NCBI GenBank assembly: GCA_031277535.1
Contig: JAITMD010000006.1
Location: 124,001-188,000, forward strand
Direction: 5' to 3'
Source: Flavobacteriaceae bacterium
Lineage (GTDB): Bacteria > Bacteroidota > Bacteroidia > Flavobacteriales > Flavobacteriaceae
DNA: 64,000 nucleotides
The notes under the pieces are model-generated. The model saw only the letters and a list, made by a program, of their open reading frames with translations. It was not told the DNA's origin and did no database searches. The translations under genes were made by a program, and so were the position numbers. Every line of letters starts with the position of its first letter. The first letter of the stretch is position 1. Below are positions 52,671 to 62,929 of this stretch, piece by piece.

Positions 52671-53909
52671 TTAGCTCTTTTTTCCTTTTTCAGAAGCGAC
52701 CACCCAATCATTAACTTCATTTAATATTGACAAAAATTCTTTACTATATTTTGCTTTTCCAGATATGTACTGACGCATTGTTGATTGGGACAAAGTACTT
52801 CCTTTAAAATAGACTGATAAAATCTTAGGTAACTTTGTTGGTACTAACCTAATAGCATCACTATTATGTAAAACTATAAATACAGAAAGTATTTGATAAA
52901 AAACTACTTTATCTTTAGATACTAAATCATTTAAAATATTATGAGCATAATATAGTTCATGATTACTAAAGGAGGGATATACTTCTGTACAAGAAGAAAA
53001 GAACAACTCAAATACATTTGTGTCTTTATAATGAAATCTATTACCACAAATAAATTCAAAAAAAGCCTTAAGTACATCAGTTACAAAGCTCATCTTTACT
53101 TTTGGAAAATCTTTATCAATAGAAAAAAAATCCTCTAAAGTAAGCTCATGTAATGGCAATTTCTTCTGAAAAAACTCATCTTGCCCAATTAGCATATCTA
53201 TCTGACGTTTAGATATTATCATATTATCTTCCATAAAAAGATTTAAACTTTGTTTATAATTACTATAAGAAATATTAGGTACAAAGTCTAACTGCAAAAA
53301 GTGAAAAAATCTATCTTTACTAAGAATAAAACTCTGATGATTACTTTTTCCTCCCTCATATATAATTTCTTTAGATACATAGTTTAAGAAACTATTAATG
53401 GCTTGTTTTTTATTTTCCAAAAACAAAAGTGCAAAACAATTGTTAGTATTAATACAATTCTCATCTAAATTACTATTGATGAGCATTAGTTCTTCAAAAA
53501 TATACTGATCTAAAACTCTAATAAAATGATTATTATCTCCTTTGTCTGGGTTATCCAATCTTTCTAATAATGGTATAGAGAGCTTATTTAAATTCTCTAA
53601 AAAATCATGTTTACATTTCAGTAGCCTACATAAATAAGAGACTTCTGACATATCTTGTTTATAGAGTTCCCACTTTTTAAACGCTTTGAGATGCATCTTT
53701 TCATAAGTATCTGTAGATAGTATAACAACGATACGTAATTGAGAATTAACCTCTGAAAGCCCAAGCAATAAATCAATAAAAGTCAAATAATCAAAATGTT
53801 CTATAATTTCTCTTTCTAAACTACTAAAGCAAACTTCATCTTTAGGAGTTATATTCAGGTATGTTAGAATCTGCTCAAATGCAGAATGTATTTTTATTTC
53901 TCTTTTCAT
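52671..53909 (-). CDS. Hypothetical protein following the integrase
   Basis: This 412-residue soluble protein is not recognised. It is rich in Leu, Phe and Lys and predicted helical, with no cysteine motif or P-loop. The C-terminal 60 residues (LSQSTMRQYISGKAKYSKEF) might hold a small HTH-like helix pair. It starts 4 bp after the integrase stop, so the two are translationally close. A role with the integrase or in element maintenance is suggested only by position. Confidence 0.65.
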   Translation of the reverse strand: MKREIKIHSAFEQILTYLNITPKDEVCFSSLEREIIEHFDYLTFIDLLLGLSEVNSQLRIVVILSTDTYEKMHLKAFKKWELYKQDMSEVSYLCRLLKCKHDFLENLNKLSIPLLERLDNPDKGDNNHFIRVLDQYIFEELMLINSNLDENCINTNNCFALLFLENKKQAINSFLNYVSKEIIYEGGKSNHQSFILSKDRFFHFLQLDFVPNISYSNYKQSLNLFMEDNMIISKRQIDMLIGQDEFFQKKLPLHELTLEDFFSIDKDFPKVKMSFVTDVLKAFFEFICGNRFHYKDTNVFELFFSSCTEVYPSFSNHELYYAHNILNDLVSKDKVVFYQILSVFIVLHNSDAIRLVPTKLPKILSVYFKGSTLSQSTMRQYISGKAKYSKEFLSILNEVNDWVVASEKGKKS

Positions 53910-53913
53910 CAGA

Positions 53914-55146
53914 TTACAAACTTTCCCATTTATTTAATTCCTTTTGTTTAAATGACTCGCCAACATGAACGTATCTCCTAAAACTTCTCTCGTCTTTATG
54001 ATTGGTTGTACTTTTAATTACTCGCTCTGAAATTCCTAAAATAATACTGTTAGTAATAAATGTTTTTCTTCCTACATGTGAAGTAATTACATCACACTTT
54101 CTTACTTCTGTATCTATTCTATTAGCACCTATATAACGAGTTAGTCTAATCTTATCTGTAATTCCAACTTCTTCACAGCATTCTTTAAGTCTCTCATTCA
54201 ATTTCTGAGAAGTGATTCTTGGTACAGGACTATAAGGAGTGTCTTTATACTTCTTTAGTATCTCTTTTGCATATGATATTAAATATACCTGGTGATGAAC
54301 TGTCTTAGTCTTAACAACAGTATAATTCAGATAATCTTCAACTATATTACAATCTCTAAGAGAATAAATATCACTATGTCTCTGTCCCGTAAAACAAAGG
54401 AAGCAAAACATATCACGAGCTCTTTCCATAGATCTGTTTTCAAAATTATGATTATAAAGTTTCATCAATTCATCCATAGTCAAGAATACTACTTCTATTT
54501 CATTATCAACTCTTTTAATCTTTTTAAATTCTAGGCTGCTATGATACCCTCTATTAAATGCCCATTGCATAAATGCTTTTAATGTAGCTACTAACTTTCC
54601 GTAATAGTTATTCAATGTTTTACGCTCAACAAAACAGTATTCCATAAAAGCCTCCTCAAAACGAAAATCTATAGTGTCAAAACGCATAACATACTTGGAA
54701 GATGTGGCAAAATCAATAAAGAATGCCTTTACGGAGTTATATTTAGTTATAGTTGACTTAGCCTTAGAAATAGTAGAAACTTTAATATACTCGCTAAAAG
54801 CATCAAAAAAACGGATAGATACACTAACTGTTTCTAACTTATATTTTTCCTCAAACATTTTCTCTGTAAAAGGAATAGAGTTAAATCTAAAAAAATCGAA
54901 GATATGTTCTACTTTATTAATGGTATTACTAAGTATAGCATTATACTCTTTGTAGTCCAAATACAACTCATTATCATCTCTCTTGATATTTCGAATTTGA
55001 TTAATCTCAGCATCCCAATCATCGAGTTTTGTCTTGACGCTTATGTTTTTTCTTATCCTAACTTTTGGAGCAGTAACAACTAAGCGAATAGGAACCATAC
55101 CTTCTTTATCGATCTTATCTTTTCTCAGCTCGAAATAGTATTTCAT
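53914..55146 (-). CDS. int: Tyrosine recombinase / site-specific integrase
   Basis: This 410-residue phage-type integrase has the SAM-like N-terminal arm-binding and core domains of Bacteroidetes transposon integrases (about residues 105-200). The catalytic domain includes Arg in FTGQRHSD (about 255), His-x-x-Arg in HVGRKTF (about 353), His in TNHKD (about 379) and nucleophile Tyr in RRYVHV (about 390). It is encoded 262 bp inside the right attachment repeat and reads inwards. It would recombine the 31-bp att core at the tRNA 3' end. Confidence 0.93.
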   Translation of the reverse strand: MKYYFELRKDKIDKEGMVPIRLVVTAPKVRIRKNISVKTKLDDWDAEINQIRNIKRDDNELYLDYKEYNAILSNTINKVEHIFDFFRFNSIPFTEKMFEEKYKLETVSVSIRFFDAFSEYIKVSTISKAKSTITKYNSVKAFFIDFATSSKYVMRFDTIDFRFEEAFMEYCFVERKTLNNYYGKLVATLKAFMQWAFNRGYHSSLEFKKIKRVDNEIEVVFLTMDELMKLYNHNFENRSMERARDMFCFLCFTGQRHSDIYSLRDCNIVEDYLNYTVVKTKTVHHQVYLISYAKEILKKYKDTPYSPVPRITSQKLNERLKECCEEVGITDKIRLTRYIGANRIDTEVRKCDVITSHVGRKTFITNSIILGISERVIKSTTNHKDERSFRRYVHVGESFKQKELNKWESL

Positions 55147-55407
55147 TATTATTGTTTTTTAAGGGGGCTTGCCAAGGGGGCAACGCTTTTACATAAAAAA
55201 ACAGGAGCTTTTCCTATTTTTAATTTTCGTCGATCAAAATCTTAAAAACATACTCTAAAAATCCATTTTTTACGAAGGGGCAAATTAGGGGTTAGAAATA
55301 TGATTAAAATGAATTCAAATCAGTTCAAACGAATTAAAATAAATCATATTAAACTGATTATCAATAGGTAAAACTATATAAAAACGAATTAAAAAACAAA
55401 ACAAGTT

Positions 55408-55438
55408 CAGGTGGGACCACAAAAGAACCCCTCATTAC
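55408..55438 (+). repeat. Attachment site repeat, integrase side (att)
   Basis: This 31-bp sequence is identical to 43546-43576. It contains the last 12 bases of the tRNA without the rest of a tRNA, followed by the start of the terminator. The bases to its left (aacaagtt) differ from the tRNA, as expected for a recombined site. Confidence 0.92.
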
Positions 55439-55463
55439 ATTGGTAATGAGGGGTTTATTTTTT
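55426..55463 (+). terminator. Second copy of the tRNA terminator hairpin
   Basis: A perfect 13-bp stem (aacccctcattac / gtaatgaggggtt) with a 4-nt loop is followed by a T-run. It differs from the left copy at two positions. Confidence 0.8.
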
Positions 55464-55904
55464 ATGAAAAATAAACCCTATCATAATTCATTATTAAACA
55501 CACCTAATAATTTATATATATCCTTTACATAATTATAGTTAGACCATTAATTTGTATTATTATTATTTCATCAGAATATTTACATACTTATTCTAAAACT
55601 GATCCATCCACATCTCTTTTATTAATTTCAAAAAACTAATAGAGACTTAAACTAATTACCCCCTTATTCTTCAGTCACTTTTTAGCAGTTATAAGATTTT
55701 ACTATGCATTAATTTGCATCTAATTACCTATACTCTATTATTCCACATCTATATAATAATAAAAACAAACAAGTATTTTATCATAAAATATACTTAAATT
55801 AAAAACATTAAAACATATAACAAATAAATAAAACGTGTTAAATACTAAAAATATCAACATAAAGTAATTTTAATATGTTAAAAACAAAGAAATGAAATAA
55901 AATA

Positions 55905-55912
55905 TATATTTG
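55905..55912 (+). promoter_or_regulatory. -7 promoter element of the giant adhesin
   Basis: TATATTTG matches TAnnTTTG perfectly, 25 bp before the ATG at 55938. Confidence 0.55.
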
Positions 55913-55937
55913 ATAAATAACACTAAACATATATTTT

Positions 55938-58900
55938 ATGAAACAAAAATTACTTTTTTTAAGCTTACTCGTGATGAGCTGCTATTTATTGTACTCCATA
56001 GATCGTAAATGGCAAATGACAGATAACCTTATAGAAATTATTTCTCCAAATATGTTGAATAATTCAACTAAGGATTTAACAGTAAAACAAAATACATCTA
56101 TAGGATGTAACACATTAAATCTACCTTTTAGTGAAGATTTTCAATCTACTTCTACATCAAAAGATTGTTGGACTATACTTGATGGCAATCAAGATGGAGA
56201 AACTTGGTTTATTACGACGGATTGGGAGACACAAAAAGAACATATGATCTTTAGTTCATACACGATAAATCAGGACGATTGGTTGATTAGTCCTACTTTA
56301 GTGAGTACAGGAAAATATCTAAAGATTGATTTCACCATTAAAGCAGATCCTGGTAATACAAATGAGTTGGGTGTTTATTTATCCTCTACTGGCAGTAATC
56401 CTACAAATTTCACAACAACCTTAAGTAGTGCAAAATATTATAAAAATAAGGAATATAAAAAGTATACAATTATAACTAATATACCTGCTGGCAATTTTCA
56501 TATTGGATGGCATGTTACAACTCCTGCAAATATTTATATTGACAATATTTATATCCAAGAAATGGATTGTGCAGAACCCTATGACTTAAATGTTCCTAAA
56601 ACTTATTCAAATCAAATTACACTGGATTGGGAAGATAATTACAATACTTCTTGGGAATATTTTGTACAGGATGTAGGAGGTAACTTCCCAAGTACAGGTC
56701 AAGCAAGTACAAACAGTAAAACGGTTTCTATAACAACTGATGCAACAGGAAATACACTACAACCAAACACATTCTATGAAGTTTATGTAAGAGCAAAATG
56801 TACAAATAATACCACAACGAGTTGGGTAGGACCTTACATTTTTAAAACAGCCTGTTTACCTATAACTACACTACCATTTACAGAATCATTTGACTCTAAT
56901 TCTACTACATTTGATTGTTGGAAAATAGGTAATACAAATGAAAATTACATCTTTTGGGAAAAAACAAAAGACATCACTTACAAAGGAGATGGGGCTATGT
57001 TTTTTGATGGAAGCAACCTACCTAATGACAGTTGGTTAATATCTCCTACATTAAATTTAGGAACTGTATCTGGTATTTATCAACTATCATTTTACTACAA
57101 GACTGATACATATAAACCAGGACAATATGATTTATTACTATCAACAAATGGTACAGACTATGATCAGTTTACTCAAACCATCATTTCAAAACAAAGTCAG
57201 AAAATTGGCAACTACATTCAAGAAATATATTATATCCCTAACTTAACAGGAAATGTAAATTTTGCATGGAGAGTAGGTAATAATATTGACTCAAATGTCT
57301 TTATAGATGAAGTGAAATTAGAGAAAGTAGATTGTATGGGTGTATATGCAAATGATATTAAAATAAATTCTATTACATCATCTTCTATTGATATATCGTG
57401 GATTGATAATACTAACAAAAATTGGGAATACTATGTACAACCTGTAACTCCTACCTCAACAACACCTACAGGTTCAGGATCAAGTACAAACCAAAAAAAC
57501 ATTATAATATCAACCATTAATAATGGAGGAACAGCCTTACAACCTAATACAGATTATGAATTCTATCTTCGCACAAAATGTGGTACAAATAGTAAAGGAA
57601 CATGGGTAGGTCCTATTACATTTAAAACAGCTTGTAATGCAATGTCTCTTCCTTTCTGGGAAGGTTTTAATTCTGACTCAACAACCAGCTCTTGTTGGAC
57701 ATTAATTAATAGTAAAAATGAAAGTCCTTGGGGTAATAAGTGGGAATATGATACAGATGCTTTTGAAGGAGATCAAGCAATTTATTACTCAGGGAATGAA
57801 GAAGAAGGTACAATACATGATTCTTGGTTATTGTCTCCTTCTTACACAATTGTTGCGACAAAAAATTATAGATTAAGATACCATTATAAAACATCTACAT
57901 TTAATGATAATTCTTTTGATGTCAAACTATCGTTAAAGGGATCTCTTCCTTCTAACTTTCAGAAAACATTACAAACTAAAAAAAATATTAAAACAGGTAA
58001 ATGGACACAAGAAACAATAATTATAAGTGGTGTAACAGGGACAATTAACTTTGGTTGGCATGTGAATGGAACAGATTCTGGAACATCTGTTTATTTTGAT
58101 AACATTTTCTTTGAGGAAGTAGAATGCCCTGAAGCAACTGAATTAGAAGCAAACAATATAACTATTAATAGCTTCAACATCAATTGGAAAGATGATGTAG
58201 GAAACAAATGGGAATATGTAGTACAGTTAGCAGGAGGAAATATACCTACTAAATCAGGTATTTTAACTACATCTAAAAACAATAAAATAACAAGTGACTT
58301 TACTGGAAAGACAATACTCCCAAATACTGAGTATGAATTTTATGTTAGAGCTATTTGTGACAAAAATAAACAGAGTGAATGGATGGGACCTTACAAACTT
58401 AGAACGTTGTGTGATGTATTACAATTACCTCATTGGGAAGGTTTTAATATTGAATCTGAGACACACTATTGTTGGTCAACTAAAGCGGTAAATAACAATA
58501 TAGTAAATCAAGGAAATTGGAAAAGAGTAAAATGGCCAACTCATGAAGGAACACATGCAATGCAATATTCTATTAATGACTGGAAAAACCAAGTCACATC
58601 AGACGATTGGCTTATTTCACCTACTTATACCTTTAAACCAAATAAAATATACAGATTAAAATATCACTATCTAACAGATAACTATTCAGACAATATTAAT
58701 TCCTTTGAAGTATTAGGATCAAATAAAGGAACAAATCCAAGTGATTTTACAAAAATAATCATTCCTGAAAAAACATATTCAAATGACGCATTTGTTCAAG
58801 AGAAAGTTTTTATCAGTGGATTATCAGGTAATGCTAATCTGGCATGGCATGTTAAAGGCTTAGGAACTAAATCAATTACAATTGATAATGTATTTATAGA

Positions 58901-61900
58901 AGAAGTTGTTACCTGCCCAGAGCCATTAAACTTAGATGTATCAAACATTGAAAAGAATAAAGCAACATTAATATGGTCAGATGATTTTAACGCAACTGAT
59001 TGGGAATATTTTATCCAACCCGTAACTCCTACTTCAACAATGCCAACAGGTGTAGGAATTGCTACAAAAAATAAAACAGTACAAGTAACGACTGATAATA
59101 CTGGAAAAAATTTACAACCCAATACACAATACGAATTTTATGTGAGAACAAAATGTAGCAATGGGCAATTTAGTATATGGACAGGTCCGTTAAATTTCTA
59201 TACTTTATGTGATACTTTTAATGTTCCATTTTGGGAAGGTTTTAATACTGACCAAAATACATGGAGATGTTGGACTATGCTTGATCAAGACAATGATGGC
59301 AAGAATTGGAACTTTAATGATTATGAAAAATATGAAGGAAATAGAAGTATTGCATTTTATTCATATAATTCTAAATCTGACAAATGGTTAATTTCCCCAA
59401 CCATAAATACTACTAACGATTTATATGTATTAAAATATCACTATAAAACAAGTAGTTGGACAATGGGTTCTTTTGAAGTTCTTCTTTCAAATAATGGAAC
59501 AACACCTCAAGACTTTACTAAAAAATTGGTTGACTTAACGGAATACAATAATGATATATGGCAAGAGAAAGTTATTTTCTTTACTGCAACAGCAGGTGCA
59601 ACAAATATTGCCTGGCATGTTGACGATGTAAAACCTCAACAAGTATATATCGACAATGTATCAATTAAGAAAGTTAACAATTGTCCTGAACCATACTATG
59701 TAAAAACAACAAATATTTCAACGAATAGTATTGATTTAGAGTGGCAGCAAGATGCAGGTATTACTTCATGGGAAGTTATTGTAGTTCCATATAAAGCAGC
59801 TCCTACAACTACACCAATACAGACGGTAAGTGTTACTGGCAATCCCAAAACAACTATTAATGGGTTAAACTCAATGACAGCATACACGTTTTATGTAAGG
59901 GCTAAATGTAACGCCAAATCAACAAGTGATTGGTCTACAGCTATAAACACAGGTACAAAAGCTGATGTTAATAATGGATGTAATACCGCAATAAAACTTG
60001 AAGTAAACAATAAAAATGAATGCTTAAAGCAGAGAACAGTATCAACATTAGAAGGAAATCTTTTAACTGCTCCAGCTCCAGCTTGTTTTGATCCTTTTAA
60101 CGAAAATACAACTATATGGTTTGAATTTAAAGCAACTTCAACAGCTCATAAGCTTTCATTAAATGATTTTATTTCTATAGATGCACAAAATACTCCTGGA
60201 GTAAACATTGCACTATTTACAAAAAACTGTAATAATCTTACTACTCCAATAGATTGCTTTGGATTAAATGAATTCAAAGATTACCAGAAAGTAATTACCA
60301 ACCTAACTCCAGGGCAAGATTATTTAATTCAACTGGAAATCTTAAAGGGCCATCACTTATTCAACATTTGTCTGACTACTTCCAATAGTGGAGGAAATTA
60401 TCTTGAAACAAGCGAAAGTGGAAGCAAATACTCCGTAGAAGAATTAGTCTCAGACGTATTAATTAATTCTAATTGCAAATTAGTATCTAATGTTAAATAT
60501 CAAGCAGGAGATGGTCTAAATACGATGAACACACTTGCATACTTTAACAGAGGTAAAAGTGATTTCCCTTTTAAAGAAGGAATTGTATTAGCAACACATG
60601 CTGCAGAATACATAAAAGGTCCTTATCAAGGTTTTGAATCACCTAAAACTCGTATTCCTTTTTGGAAAGGAGACCCAGATTTAAATAAAGTAATTGATCA
60701 GATTGGCGGTTCTGGTTTTGGAAGTGAAAAGGCAGTAGCTGTATTAGAATTTGATTTTATTCCAGTTAAAGATTCTATTCATTTTGAATATATTTTTGTT
60801 TCCGATAGTTTTAACAAAGGATGCTCAGTAGTATGTGAACCCGGAGGAGCTTTATTTGCTGCATGGCTAACTGAAATTGAAACAGGAAAAGGTCAAAACT
60901 TAGCTTTAGTTCCTGGTACTGAATCTCCTATTGCTATTTCAACTATTCGTGACTCACATAAGTCTGGAGCTGATTGTAAAAGTACTAATTCTCAATACTA
61001 TGACAAGAACTATGATAATCATATGGATGATCCTTTAGATGCTCCAGTGAATTATACTGGAGTAACAGTGCCTATGAGCTCAGAAACTGTCGCAGTTAAA
61101 CCAGGTAAGAAATATAGAATTAAATTTGCTATTGCAGATTTCTGTACCTTCTTATCGGACGCCTCTGCTGTGTTCTTTAATGCTGGAAGTTTCGATTTGG
61201 GTAATTTAGATCTTGGTAAAGATTTATTAGTAGAGACAGGTAATGCTTTATGCGGAAACGAATCTAAAATAATTAAATCTGGAGTTACAGATGAAAAAGA
61301 TATCGTAGATATTCAATGGTATAAGGATGGTAAAAAAATTCCTAATGCAACTTCTGCTAATTATGAAGTACATGAAACAGGTAATTATAAAGTTATTGCA
61401 AACTATAAAGAAATTAAATGTGAAGTGAGTGGAGAAATTAATGTTGAAATCTATCCATTAATTAGTGATGTTGTTAACAAACCACAAACAATAAAAGCGT
61501 GTCGTTTTGTTACTCAACCAACCCCTATTGACCTGACAGTTGCAATACAAACTATGTTTACTAAGCAAGGTGTTGATAAAAACAACTACCTTCTGACCTA
61601 TTATCAAGATAGTAATCTAACTCAAAAAATAGAAACACCATCAAGTTATTTAGTAAACACTCGTACAAATCAGAGTATATATATCCAAGTACAAGACAAA
61701 CGTACTTCATGTACTGAGAAATTTGAAGGAACAATATCTTTTATTGAAGGTGAGAAACCTACTATTGTAGATAACATACTAACCTGTAAGAGTTATACAT
61801 TACCAACCCTTCCAGCAAATCAGAAATACTATACCCAAACTGGAGGAAAAGGTAGTCTATTTAACAGTGGTGACGTAATAGGTGTGGGTAAACATCAATT

Positions 61901-62444
61901 ATATATTTTACAAGACAATGGCAATAATTGTTATGAAGAAACTTCATTTACTATAGAAGTTACAGAAAAACCAAAGTTACAGGAAATTCAAAATACCACT
62001 TATCAATGTGAGTTATATACATTACCTGCAACATTGCCTAATAATAAATTCTATATTGAAATCAATGGTAAAAGAACAGAACTATTGCCTGGTACACAAA
62101 TAGCACAAACAAATACAAAAGTTTTCATTGTTGCTAAATCAGAAAATGGTATTTGTGAAGAAGAAACAAATTTTGTAGTTACTTATGAAGACTGCCCTAT
62201 TCCAAAAGGAATATCACCTAATGGAGATGGTATAAATGATCGATTAGATTTATCTCAACATGGTGTAACAAACATTAAGATATTTAATCGAAATGGTAGT
62301 GAAGTTTATTCATTTATTGGTAATTATACAAACCAATGGGATGGAAAAGACAAGAGTGGAAAGCAACTCTCTTCTGGAACATACTATTATGTAATTCAAG
62401 CATTTGGTAAAAACAGAACAGGATGGATTGAAATTAATAATTAA
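55938..62444 (+). CDS. Giant secreted adhesin-like protein with type B T9SS sorting domain
   Basis: This 2168-residue protein has a signal peptide (LLFLSLLVMSCYLLYS). Five tandem units of about 250-265 residues follow (starting near residues 58, 305, 566, 825 and 1091). Each has a jelly-roll/cleaved-adhesin-like half (LPFWEGFN..., SWLISPT) and a fibronectin type III half (ITLDWED...WEYFVQ, YEFYVRTKC). Next are a carbohydrate-binding-like domain (about 1350-1480), a choice-of-anchor L-like domain (about 1490-1760, VSDVLINSNCKL), an Ig-like domain (WYKDGKKIPNATSANY) and Cys-paired modules. The C-terminus is a CHU_C domain (ISPNGDGINDRLDLS...WDGKDKSGKQLSSGTYYY), the type B signal for type IX secretion. 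It is monocistronic, and cell-surface adhesion is the likely role. Confidence 0.88.
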   Translation: MKQKLLFLSLLVMSCYLLYSIDRKWQMTDNLIEIISPNMLNNSTKDLTVKQNTSIGCNTLNLPFSEDFQSTSTSKDCWTILDGNQDGETWFITTDWETQKEHMIFSSYTINQDDWLISPTLVSTGKYLKIDFTIKADPGNTNELGVYLSSTGSNPTNFTTTLSSAKYYKNKEYKKYTIITNIPAGNFHIGWHVTTPANIYIDNIYIQEMDCAEPYDLNVPKTYSNQITLDWEDNYNTSWEYFVQDVGGNFPSTGQASTNSKTVSITTDATGNTLQPNTFYEVYVRAKCTNNTTTSWVGPYIFKTACLPITTLPFTESFDSNSTTFDCWKIGNTNENYIFWEKTKDITYKGDGAMFFDGSNLPNDSWLISPTLNLGTVSGIYQLSFYYKTDTYKPGQYDLLLSTNGTDYDQFTQTIISKQSQKIGNYIQEIYYIPNLTGNVNFAWRVGNNIDSNVFIDEVKLEKVDCMGVYANDIKINSITSSSIDISWIDNTNKNWEYYVQPVTPTSTTPTGSGSSTNQKNIIISTINNGGTALQPNTDYEFYLRTKCGTNSKGTWVGPITFKTACNAMSLPFWEGFNSDSTTSSCWTLINSKNESPWGNKWEYDTDAFEGDQAIYYSGNEEEGTIHDSWLLSPSYTIVATKNYRLRYHYKTSTFNDNSFDVKLSLKGSLPSNFQKTLQTKKNIKTGKWTQETIIISGVTGTINFGWHVNGTDSGTSVYFDNIFFEEVECPEATELEANNITINSFNINWKDDVGNKWEYVVQLAGGNIPTKSGILTTSKNNKITSDFTGKTILPNTEYEFYVRAICDKNKQSEWMGPYKLRTLCDVLQLPHWEGFNIESETHYCWSTKAVNNNIVNQGNWKRVKWPTHEGTHAMQYSINDWKNQVTSDDWLISPTYTFKPNKIYRLKYHYLTDNYSDNINSFEVLGSNKGTNPSDFTKIIIPEKTYSNDAFVQEKVFISGLSGNANLAWHVKGLGTKSITIDNVFIEEVVTCPEPLNLDVSNIEKNKATLIWSDDFNATDWEYFIQPVTPTSTMPTGVGIATKNKTVQVTTDNTGKNLQPNTQYEFYVRTKCSNGQFSIWTGPLNFYTLCDTFNVPFWEGFNTDQNTWRCWTMLDQDNDGKNWNFNDYEKYEGNRSIAFYSYNSKSDKWLISPTINTTNDLYVLKYHYKTSSWTMGSFEVLLSNNGTTPQDFTKKLVDLTEYNNDIWQEKVIFFTATAGATNIAWHVDDVKPQQVYIDNVSIKKVNNCPEPYYVKTTNISTNSIDLEWQQDAGITSWEVIVVPYKAAPTTTPIQTVSVTGNPKTTINGLNSMTAYTFYVRAKCNAKSTSDWSTAINTGTKADVNNGCNTAIKLEVNNKNECLKQRTVSTLEGNLLTAPAPACFDPFNENTTIWFEFKATSTAHKLSLNDFISIDAQNTPGVNIALFTKNCNNLTTPIDCFGLNEFKDYQKVITNLTPGQDYLIQLEILKGHHLFNICLTTSNSGGNYLETSESGSKYSVEELVSDVLINSNCKLVSNVKYQAGDGLNTMNTLAYFNRGKSDFPFKEGIVLATHAAEYIKGPYQGFESPKTRIPFWKGDPDLNKVIDQIGGSGFGSEKAVAVLEFDFIPVKDSIHFEYIFVSDSFNKGCSVVCEPGGALFAAWLTEIETGKGQNLALVPGTESPIAISTIRDSHKSGADCKSTNSQYYDKNYDNHMDDPLDAPVNYTGVTVPMSSETVAVKPGKKYRIKFAIADFCTFLSDASAVFFNAGSFDLGNLDLGKDLLVETGNALCGNESKIIKSGVTDEKDIVDIQWYKDGKKIPNATSANYEVHETGNYKVIANYKEIKCEVSGEINVEIYPLISDVVNKPQTIKACRFVTQPTPIDLTVAIQTMFTKQGVDKNNYLLTYYQDSNLTQKIETPSSYLVNTRTNQSIYIQVQDKRTSCTEKFEGTISFIEGEKPTIVDNILTCKSYTLPTLPANQKYYTQTGGKGSLFNSGDVIGVGKHQLYILQDNGNNCYEETSFTIEVTEKPKLQEIQNTTYQCELYTLPATLPNNKFYIEINGKRTELLPGTQIAQTNTKVFIVAKSENGICEEETNFVVTYEDCPIPKGISPNGDGINDRLDLSQHGVTNIKIFNRNGSEVYSFIGNYTNQWDGKDKSGKQLSSGTYYYVIQAFGKNRTGWIEINN

Positions 62445-62451
62445 GACCTTT

Positions 62452-62483
62452 AAAAGCGGCAAGTGTACTTGTCGCTTTTTTTA
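62452..62483 (+). terminator. Rho-independent terminator of the giant adhesin
   Basis: A 13-bp stem (aaaagcggcaagt / acttgtcgctttt, one G-T pair) runs into a T-tract 8 bp past the stop. Confidence 0.9.
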
Positions 62484-62854
62484 TTTATCTACCCTTGAAA
62501 CAACCATAAAATCAAAATACATACAATAAATTCTCCTTTTTAATCATATTTGCATTCCTCCTAACTAATATATACCTTTGTCATGCAATGCCAGACAAGA
62601 TTTTTTTGACATTCCTCCCTACCTTACTAAAAACAGAATACACAACTATTGTATTTATTTACGTAAAATGTTAAATTAATTACATTTTTCAAGTAATAAA
62701 ACACACTAATTCAATGTTATTTCCGTTTACACACTAACAAGACAACCTTGTATAATTGATTTTATTAAATATTAGAAATATTCGTAATATTTTATAAATT
62801 TGTATCATATTAAAAACTTACGTTAATGATTTATTAAGCAATAAAAATTAGCAT

Positions 62855-62862
62855 TATTTTTG
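62855..62862 (+). promoter_or_regulatory. -7 promoter element of the periplasmic coiled-coil gene
   Basis: TATTTTTG matches TAnnTTTG and predicts a leader of about 60 nt. Confidence 0.5.
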
Positions 62863-62929
62863 TTACATAATTATTGAGTTACATTTTTATAACAGCTTAG
62901 CAATACGTATAAAATAAAACAATCAAGCT

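Larger units (their letters stand above)
43546..55438. mobile_element. Integrative mobilizable element at a tRNA 3' end
   Basis: The element is about 11.9 kb, bounded by the 31-bp direct repeats at 43546 and 55408. A tyrosine integrase is encoded 262 bp inside the right end. The backbone is integrase, an unknown 412-residue protein, excisionase-like HTH protein, primase-helicase and BfmA/BtgA-like mobilization protein. Cargo genes fill the left half: an unknown protein, a DUF7695-like protein, a small helical protein and a giant STAND-like NTPase. No relaxase or type IV secretion gene is present, so transfer would need a helper. Confidence 0.88.
55147..55937. other. Right end of the element and adjacent AT-rich spacer
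   Basis: These 791 bp hold no convincing gene. They contain the right attachment repeat (55408-55438), its terminator-like hairpin, and a very A/T-rich stretch leading to the -7 element of the giant adhesin at 55905-55912. Confidence 0.6.
62445..62929. other. AT-rich intergenic region
   Basis: Besides the adhesin terminator (62452-62483) and a -7 element (62855-62862), I see nothing recognisable in these 485 bp. Confidence 0.55.

Noticed and set aside
55464..62444. Extending the mobile element to include the giant adhesin
   Set aside because: The exact att repeat at 55408-55438 and integrase position set the right end; no third repeat copy is seen beyond.
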